The notes beneath the pieces are model-generated. The model searched no databases, was not told the origin of the DNA, and saw only the letters and a program-made list of their open reading frames with translations. A DNA stretch of 45,363 nt from Clostridium sp. (lineage in GTDB: Bacteria; Bacillota; Clostridia; Oscillospirales; Acutalibacteraceae): positions 1 to 45,363 of the forward strand of contig JAISSW010000005.1 of NCBI GenBank assembly GCA_031272895.1, in the 5' to 3' direction. The position numbers were made by a program, and so were the translations under genes. Positions 40,090-45,363 of the stretch are shown here, piece after piece (within the stretch, counting starts at the first letter, position 1; each line of letters begins with the position of its first letter).

Positions 40090-41053
40090 ACCAGGCGGCG
40101 GCGCTGCCCCAAAGCATTGCGTCCGCAGTTTTTTTATCTATTCCGCGCCGAATTAGGTGCTCCCGCAAGAGCGGCAGGCGTTCGGCTTTCTCCAAGCCAT
40201 GTGGCGCAGGGTGACCGTCATAATCCGAACCGAAGCAAAGAGATTTTTCTGCGCCAAGCTCCAGCATATGGGTCACATTTTTGCATATCGCCTCCCAATC
40301 TCTCCTTGCCGCGAAGATACCCTTACCTTGTGTCCTGCGCAAATAGGCAAAGCTTATTCCTATGGGAGCGCCCAGCTGTGCAAGCGCCGTAAGCTGCGCG
40401 TCGGAAAGCCCGCGCGGGTGGTCATACACCGCCCGGCAGTTGCTGTGGCTTGCCAAAACCGGCAAATCGCCGCCGACCGCCTCCCAAAAGCCGCGGGCGT
40501 TAAGGTGGCTCAAATCAGCGGCCATACCCATGGCTTTCATTTCCCGCAAAAGCGCACGCCCAAGCGGCTTCAGCCCGCCGCCGCCTTTTATTGCCGGCGT
40601 GTTTTTTTCTGCCGCGCGGAAGCTGCGGCGCGCCAAATCTACCCCGTGGGCAAATTCGTTTTCCCCGTTCCATGTAAGGGTGATTATTTTTACGCCCTCT
40701 TGCGCCAGACGCTCCAAGTTACGCAGCTTGCCGCCAAGTCCGGCAGCGTTTTCCAACGCCAAAACACAGCCGAGTCTGCCGGTCAAGCTCTCAAGCGCCG
40801 CCCCGTTTTTTACGGGGACAAGCAGTGCCTCGTGCCGTCTAAGCTCGCTTTTGTAAAACTCAATGTGCCGCGCGGTGTATTCCCAAGCGTCAGACCCGGT
40901 TAGCCCCGGCGGCACCCATATTGCCAAAACCTGGACCATGCTCTCAAAACAAGCCGACATTTGCGCGCTTGTGGCAAAATCATTTTTATCCAAGCCCTGA
41001 CCCGCCGCAAGGATTTCAACAAGGCTGTCGCAATGCAGGTCAAAAAGCTTCAT
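40073..41053 (-). CDS. membrane dipeptidase family protein (peptidase M19)
   Basis: A 326-residue zinc dipeptidase of the renal dipeptidase family. Metal-site motifs are FDLHCDS at residues 3-9, VLALENAAGL (bridging Glu), DLSHLN and ASHSNCRAVYDHPRGLSD, with GSDYDG near the C-terminus. No signal peptide, so it is probably cytosolic. It would cleave dipeptides, including those with a C-terminal D-residue. ATG 41053 is set by GGGAGG; the open frame upstream overlaps the thrC promoter region and is rejected. It is divergent from thrC. Confidence 0.92.
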   Translation of the reverse strand: MKLFDLHCDSLVEILAAGQGLDKNDFATSAQMSACFESMVQVLAIWVPPGLTGSDAWEYTARHIEFYKSELRRHEALLVPVKNGAALESLTGRLGCVLALENAAGLGGKLRNLERLAQEGVKIITLTWNGENEFAHGVDLARRSFRAAEKNTPAIKGGGGLKPLGRALLREMKAMGMAADLSHLNARGFWEAVGGDLPVLASHSNCRAVYDHPRGLSDAQLTALAQLGAPIGISFAYLRRTQGKGIFAARRDWEAICKNVTHMLELGAEKSLCFGSDYDGHPAPHGLEKAERLPLLREHLIRRGIDKKTADAMLWGSAAAWFKRTF

Positions 41054-41141
41054 GAAAGCCTCCCTTACGGATTTTTTGCCCACAGCTATTATATGCAGTC
41101 TTTGTTTCCTGTGCCTAGAGGCAAAAATTAACATTTTGCGC

Positions 41142-41170
41142 TTGACATTCGGCACAAAAAAAGGTATACT
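41142..41170 (+). promoter_or_regulatory. promoter of thrC
   Basis: TTGACA (41142-41147), 17 bp, TATACT (41165-41170), 50 bp upstream of the start codon. Confidence 0.85.
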
Positions 41171-41220
41171 ACAAAAGCTATGCTTTACGCTTAGCACAGG
41201 TGAAATTGGAGGAAAAATTA

Positions 41221-42702
41221 ATGCGTTATATCAGCACACGCGACCCTGAGGTTAACGTCAGCGCGGCGCAGGCAATAGTTCGCGGTCTTTCGGCGGAGGG
41301 GGGACTCTTTTTGCCGGAGAACATTCCGCAGCTTAGCCAAGAGGAAATACAAGACCTTTGTCCGCTTGGATATGTTGAGCGTGCGGAGAAAATCCTTTCG
41401 CTTTACCTGACGGATTTTAGCGCGGCGGAAATAGCTGACTGTGTGCGCGGAGCGTATGGGGAGCAGTTTGCTTCCGAAGCCATTGCCCCGTTGGCAATGC
41501 TGAATGATTCAACTGCTTTGCTTGAGCTTTTCCACGGTCCCACCTGCGCTTTTAAGGACATGGCGCTGCAGCTACTGCCGCGTCTGCTTTCGCTTTCCGC
41601 AAAAAAGACGGGCGCGGGTGAGCTTGTAATACTTGTGGCAACAAGCGGGGATACCGGCAAGGCGGCGCTGGAGGGCTTTAAGGATGTACCCGGCACAAGG
41701 GTGCTTGTGTTCTACCCCGGCGAGGGTGTAAGCCCCATGCAACGCCTGCAAATGGTTACACAAGAGGGCGGCAACGTGGGTGTTTGCGCCGTTAAGGGCA
41801 ACTTCGACGACGCTCAGACGGGCGTTAAGCAAATCTTCACGGATTCTGCCGTGCTTGCCGATATGACAGCGCGCGGCTTGGCTTTCTCCTCCGCGAATTC
41901 CATCAACTGGGGGCGCCTTGTTCCGCAGATTGTCTACTACTTCAGCGCCTATTGCGATATGGTTAACTCCGGCGCAATCGCCTTTGGGGATAAGCTCAAT
42001 TTCGTTGTGCCAACGGGCAACTTCGGCAACATTTTGGCAGCATATTACGCTGAGGAAATGGGGCTGCCAATCGGCAAACTGATTTGCGCCAGCAACCAAA
42101 ACCGTGTGCTGACGGACTTCATACAAACGGGGCGCTATAACGCAAGGCGTGAATTCTTTACAAGTATTTCACCGTCTATGGACATACTTATCTCCAGCAA
42201 CCTTGAGCGCCTGCTGTTCCTGTTAAGCGGAAGCAACGCCGCCGTGGTTTCAGGGCTTATGGCAAGCTTGCGCAATGAGGGAGAGTATACCGTATCGCCG
42301 CAAATGCTTGCAAGGCTTAAGGAACGCTTTTGGGCCGGCGCCTGTGACGAGGAGGCGACAAGCCAAGCCATAACATCAACATGGCGGCAGTATTCCTACC
42401 TTTGCGACCCACACACCGCCGTTGGGGTAGATGTGCTGCGGCAATACCGCGCCGCAACAGGGGACACAACCCCCGCCGTTGTGGACGCTACCGCAAGCCC
42501 GTTCAAGTTTGTTGAGCCTGTGCTTAACGCAATCGGGCTTGAGGCGCAGGGAGATGAATTTGCCATGGCGCAAAGCCTTGCCCAAGCCACCGCTCTTTGC
42601 TGCCCCAAGCAGCTGCTGGAGCTTAAGGGTAAGCCCGTCCGCTTCCCAAACATGGTGGAAAAGGCTGATATGCGCTCGGCGGTGGAGGAAATGCTGGCAT
42701 AA
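41221..42702 (+). CDS. thrC: threonine synthase
   Basis: A 493-residue PLP enzyme that converts O-phosphohomoserine to threonine. Signatures: MRYISTRDP start typical of the family, GPTCAFKDMALQLLP with the PLP Lys, VATSGDTGKAALEGF, and VVPTGNFGNILAAYYA (phosphate loop). Length fits the fungal/Gram-negative long form that is also common in Clostridia. ATG 41221 follows TTGGAGG. It stands alone; hom and thrB are not in the window. Confidence 0.95.
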   Translation: MRYISTRDPEVNVSAAQAIVRGLSAEGGLFLPENIPQLSQEEIQDLCPLGYVERAEKILSLYLTDFSAAEIADCVRGAYGEQFASEAIAPLAMLNDSTALLELFHGPTCAFKDMALQLLPRLLSLSAKKTGAGELVILVATSGDTGKAALEGFKDVPGTRVLVFYPGEGVSPMQRLQMVTQEGGNVGVCAVKGNFDDAQTGVKQIFTDSAVLADMTARGLAFSSANSINWGRLVPQIVYYFSAYCDMVNSGAIAFGDKLNFVVPTGNFGNILAAYYAEEMGLPIGKLICASNQNRVLTDFIQTGRYNARREFFTSISPSMDILISSNLERLLFLLSGSNAAVVSGLMASLRNEGEYTVSPQMLARLKERFWAGACDEEATSQAITSTWRQYSYLCDPHTAVGVDVLRQYRAATGDTTPAVVDATASPFKFVEPVLNAIGLEAQGDEFAMAQSLAQATALCCPKQLLELKGKPVRFPNMVEKADMRSAVEEMLA

Positions 42703-42729
42703 GTAATGGGGCTGAGCCCCAAGGCTTGC

Positions 42730-42909
42730 TTACTTAAGCTTGAAGGTTGAACACAAGGTATCCGCGGAGCAGTTTGCCATCGGTTGGTCAATATTGATGT
42801 GCCTTGCGCCGCATTTCGTTCCCTGGCAGTTGTAAATGCAGCGGTTTGCCGTGCAGGTAATTTCCTTGATTGGTTGCATTTGCTGCTGTCCCTGCTGTTG
42901 GTTTTCCAT
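42730..42909 (-). CDS. DUF1540 Cys-rich small protein
   Basis: A 59-residue protein with a Gln-rich start (ENQQQGQQQMQ) and one DUF1540-like unit: ITCTANRCIYN, then TKCGARHINI and CSADTLCSTF. Such small proteins are common in Clostridia and probably bind metal through the cysteines; function unknown. AAGGAG lies upstream of ATG 42909. The frame open further upstream (to 43032) runs into the divergent metallophosphoesterase gene and is not coding. Confidence 0.8.
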   Translation of the reverse strand: MENQQQGQQQMQPIKEITCTANRCIYNCQGTKCGARHINIDQPMANCSADTLCSTFKLK

Positions 42910-43005
42910 TTTGCTTGCACTCCTTAAATAAAAAAATCCGTTGGGCGTACCCTTTAGTATTATCACACAAAAGCAGTGCTTTATCCCTGCAGCTGAGGAG
43001 GAATT

Positions 43006-43728
43006 ATGCTTTTTGCCATTGCGGACCTGCATTTGTCAATATCCACCGGGGAAAAGAAATCCATGGAGGTTTTTCCCGGCTGGGAATATTACCAAGAGCG
43101 CATTGAGGCAAATTGGCATGACGTGGTAGGGGAGGACGACACGGTTGTTGTCGCCGGGGATTTCTGTTGGGCAATGGGGCTGGAAAACGCCCTGCCGGAC
43201 TTCAAATTCCTTAACGCCCTGCCGGGGAAGAAGATATTACTCAAGGGCAACCATGACTACTGGTGGTCTACGGTTTCAAAAATGGAGAGCTTTTTGCGGA
43301 CGAACGGTATTGACAGCGTGTCCTTCCTGCACAACAGCGCGGCTCGCGTGGGCGGCGTTTCAATCTGCGGCACAAGGGGCTGGTTCTTTGACGCTGAGCG
43401 TGACGAGGATAAAAAGATTGTGCTGCGTGAGCAGGGACGGCTTGAGCGCTCAATTGACTGCGCAAGGGCGCTTGGCGGCGAGCCGGTTGCATTTATGCAC
43501 TATCCCGTTGTCAGCGCCACAAACCGCTGCGAGGAGCTTTTCGGCGTCCTTAAAGAGAAAAAAATCAGGCGCTGCTGCTACGGGCATATACACTCAACCA
43601 AGCGCTTTCAGCGAGTAGACGGGGAGTTGGAGGGAGTGGCGTTTCAGCTGATTGCCGCGGACTACTTGGATTTTACGCCCATTCTAATCACAGACCCCGA
43701 AGAAAAATACGAGGAGAAAGACCTATGA
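43006..43728 (+). CDS. calcineurin-like metallophosphoesterase
   Basis: A 240-residue cytosolic phosphoesterase. The dinuclear metal motifs are all present: IADLHL (D-x-H), VVAGDFCWAM (GD), LKGNHDYWW (GNHD), FMHYP (H) and YGHIHST (GHxH). The substrate is unknown. GAGGAGG precedes ATG 43006. Its stop overlaps the start of the following radical SAM gene by 4 bp (ATGA), so the two are translationally coupled and probably act in one process. Confidence 0.9.
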   Translation: MLFAIADLHLSISTGEKKSMEVFPGWEYYQERIEANWHDVVGEDDTVVVAGDFCWAMGLENALPDFKFLNALPGKKILLKGNHDYWWSTVSKMESFLRTNGIDSVSFLHNSAARVGGVSICGTRGWFFDAERDEDKKIVLREQGRLERSIDCARALGGEPVAFMHYPVVSATNRCEELFGVLKEKKIRRCCYGHIHSTKRFQRVDGELEGVAFQLIAADYLDFTPILITDPEEKYEEKDL

Positions 43729-45119
43729 CATTAAAAGAAAAGCTTGAGCGCGTTGTGCTTGGCGCGGCGTTCTCGATAATATACGGTTTCATTCGCAAAA
43801 ATCCCGATAAGAACCTTATTCGCTTGGCGAATTTTGCCGAGCGCCTTGCGGGCGGTATTTTTGCAAAAAAATATTTTGATGCCTTTAAGCGCGGCGCCAC
43901 CGACCCGGAGAACATTTGGCGGCAATGGGCACTTGGCCTTTTGGGCGACGTGGACAAGCGCGCCCTGAAGCGCATGGTGCTTGCAATCGGGCTTGGAGCC
44001 GGTGTTCATGGCACCAAGGCCGTGCGGGAAAACCGCGAAAAATTCGGCTGCAACATACCATTCACGATTCTGTTTGACCCCACAAGCGCCTGTAATCTTC
44101 ATTGCAAGGGTTGCTGGAGCGCTGAATACGGGCACAAGCACAGCCTTAGCCTTGATGAAATGCGCTCAATAATAAGCCAAGGCAAGGCGCTTGGGACACA
44201 TAATTATATGCTCACCGGCGGCGAGCCCTTGCTCCGAAGTGCAGATATATTTGCCCTTTGCCGCGAAAACCCCGACTGTTCCTTCCTCGCGTACACCAAC
44301 GCAACGCTTGTTGACGACGACTTCTGCCGCAATATGCTTCGCGTGGGCAACCTTGCCCTTGCGCTCAGCATCGAGGGCGACCAAAACAGCAACGACGCAA
44401 GAAGAGGGGAGGGGAGTTACCAAAAAACGGTACGGGCAATGGAGCTTTTGCACAGCCACCGCTGCCTCTTCGGCGTTTCCGTCTGCTACACAAGCCAAAA
44501 CTTCGAGGAAGTTACCGGCGATGATTTTTTGCGTGAAATGATAAGCAAAGGCGCAAAGTTTGCGCTTTATTTCCACTACATGCCCGTTGGCAAAAACGCC
44601 CTGCCGGAGCTTTTGCCAAGCCCGCAGCAGCGCAAGACTATGTATGAATGGCTGCGAAAAACACGCAACGCCAAAACGGGCAACCCGATTTTTGTGCTTG
44701 ACTTCCAGAACGACGGCGAGTATGTAGGCGGCTGCATTGCCGGGGGGCGAAACTATTTCCACATCAATTCCGCAGGGGATATTGAGCCCTGTGTGTTTAT
44801 CCATTATTCGGATTCAAATATTCGCCGCGACAGCCTTTTGGACGCCCTGCAAAAGCCGCTGTTCATGGCTTATTACCACAATCAGCCGTTTAACGATAAC
44901 CACCTGCGCCCGTGTCCTATGCTTGAAAATCCGCAACGCCTGCGGGAGCTTATAGCTCAGACCGGCGCGGAGTCAACGGATTTGGCGGCACCGGAAAGCG
45001 CCGAACTGCTATGCGCACGCTGTGATTGCTACGCCGCCGCCTGGGAGGCTACCGCCAATGAGCTTTGGGAGGGGAATCCGCACCCAAGCCCCAAAACGCA
45101 GTATTGGCGCGATAAATAA
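43725..45119 (+). CDS. radical SAM protein with N-terminal extension and C-terminal Cys cluster region
   Basis: A 464-residue enzyme. About 115 residues of helical, partly hydrophobic sequence (AFSIIYGFIRKNPDKN) precede the cluster motif CNLHCKGC, followed by MLTGGEPLLRS and LALSIEGDQNSND. Towards the end, Cys in VGGCIAGG, INSAGDIEPCVFIHY, RPCPML and LCARCDC resemble SPASM-type auxiliary cluster ligands. The reaction and substrate are not recognised. It is coupled to the metallophosphoesterase gene. Possible substrates include a peptide or a lipid-linked compound; there is no direct evidence. Confidence 0.85.
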   Translation: MTLKEKLERVVLGAAFSIIYGFIRKNPDKNLIRLANFAERLAGGIFAKKYFDAFKRGATDPENIWRQWALGLLGDVDKRALKRMVLAIGLGAGVHGTKAVRENREKFGCNIPFTILFDPTSACNLHCKGCWSAEYGHKHSLSLDEMRSIISQGKALGTHNYMLTGGEPLLRSADIFALCRENPDCSFLAYTNATLVDDDFCRNMLRVGNLALALSIEGDQNSNDARRGEGSYQKTVRAMELLHSHRCLFGVSVCYTSQNFEEVTGDDFLREMISKGAKFALYFHYMPVGKNALPELLPSPQQRKTMYEWLRKTRNAKTGNPIFVLDFQNDGEYVGGCIAGGRNYFHINSAGDIEPCVFIHYSDSNIRRDSLLDALQKPLFMAYYHNQPFNDNHLRPCPMLENPQRLRELIAQTGAESTDLAAPESAELLCARCDCYAAAWEATANELWEGNPHPSPKTQYWRDK

Positions 45120-45125
45120 CTGCTG

Positions 45126-45161
45126 CCGGGCAGACTGAAATATTTTAGTTGGTTTGCCCGG
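45126..45161 (+). terminator. hairpin downstream of the radical SAM gene
   Basis: CCGGGCA (45126-45132) pairs with TGCCCGG (45155-45161), with an inner ACT/AGT pair. No T-run follows, so termination is uncertain. Confidence 0.4.
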
Positions 45162-45184
45162 TATGCAATCTGCGACTTAAACGC

Positions 45185-45214
45185 TTGACAACCGCCCTCA
45201 CCATATGCTATACT
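45185..45214 (+). promoter_or_regulatory. promoter at the right window edge
   Basis: TTGACA (45185-45190), 18 bp, TATACT (45209-45214), 39 bp upstream of the ATG at 45254. Confidence 0.7.
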
Positions 45215-45253
45215 TTAGCAAAACCACAGGAATTTTGGCAAATCGGGGGATTT

Positions 45254-45352
45254 ATGCCGAATAATTCTCGCAAGCTATTGACGAGAGATGTCAAAGCGCG
45301 TATAATCCTTGGGGAGCCGGGAGCCGGGAGCCGGGAGCCGGGAGCCGCGTAA
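45254..45352 (+). CDS. short ORF with tandem-repeat tract, possibly the start of a frame-shifted gene
   Basis: ATG 45254 follows GGGGGA and a good promoter. The frame encodes 32 residues (MPNNSRKLLTRDVKARI, then a repeat-encoded GEPGAGSREPGAA) and stops at 45350-45352. The last third is made by five copies of a 7-bp repeat, so a change in copy number would move translation into frames that remain open to the window end. No homology recognised; the rest of the locus lies outside. Confidence 0.4.
   Translation: MPNNSRKLLTRDVKARIILGEPGAGSREPGAA
45312..45346. repeat. 5 x 7-bp tandem repeat (GGGAGCC)
   Basis: Five perfect head-to-tail copies of GGGAGCC. A 7-bp unit is not a multiple of three, so gain or loss of a unit changes the reading frame across it. 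It lies at the window edge, so an assembly effect cannot be excluded. Confidence 0.9.
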
Positions 45353-45363
45353 GCGTAGCCGTA

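Noticed and set aside
42707-42719. GGGGC-TGA-GCCCC hairpin after thrC as a terminator
   Set aside because: The loop is three bases and no T-run follows on either strand; too weak to call.

Overview
The window looks like the chromosome of an anaerobic Gram-positive bacterium of the class Clostridia, probably a gut inhabitant. The indications are a class III (oxygen-sensitive) ribonucleotide reductase, a small 2[4Fe-4S] ferredoxin, several radical SAM enzymes including a SCIFF peptide/maturase pair, LPXTG surface proteins with class C sortases, a CarD-like regulator, mid-range GC, strong Shine-Dalgarno sequences and near-consensus housekeeping promoters. No rRNA, tRNA or CRISPR array was seen.

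Layout. 1-3150: end of an alpha/beta hydrolase, then acp-proS (minus) divergent from cysK (plus). 3235-4742: a 1.5 kb segment bounded by perfect 29-bp inverted repeats, holding a tyrosine recombinase gene and, just inside the left repeat, a perfect consensus promoter (TTGACA, 17 bp, TATAAT) that points out of the segment to the left. 4757-15257: a six-gene, same-strand surface-pilus operon (DivIVA-like coiled-coil protein, signal peptidase I, a 1973-residue LPKTG adhesin, a 571-residue LPNTG backbone pilin, two class C sortases). 15250-20033: serS with a dCMP deaminase, a MerR/GyrI-like regulator, and phoH-ybeY-dgkA. 20218-25454: GH36 alpha-galactosidase, radA, ferredoxin, a proline iminopeptidase-like hydrolase and a lone SPP1-type holin. 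25698-28839: nrdD behind two NrdR boxes, then a CarD-like gene with a structured leader. 28841-37729: a seven-gene uronate operon (GPH transporter, unknown glycosidase-like protein, uxaC, uxuA, fructuronate reductase-type SDR, kdgA, kdgK), which takes imported glucuronate/galacturonate material to pyruvate and glyceraldehyde-3-phosphate. 37818-41053: the scfA/scfB SCIFF system, a short ChrA-like gene and an M19 dipeptidase. 41221-45363: thrC, a DUF1540 peptide, a metallophosphoesterase, an unassigned radical SAM protein, and a promoter plus short ORF carrying a 7-bp tandem repeat at the window edge.

The main result is the invertible segment. In the orientation given, its consensus promoter fires away from the pilus operon into the cysK terminator, so the operon is predicted OFF. 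Inversion between the repeats would move the promoter to about 4670-4698, reading across the right repeat into the Shine-Dalgarno sequence and start codon of the first pilus gene at 4757 (predicted ON). The layout resembles the Salmonella Hin switch, but with a tyrosine recombinase carried inside the segment and a sortase-assembled pilus as the output. The repeats, promoter and gene order are read directly from the sequence; inversion itself is inference.
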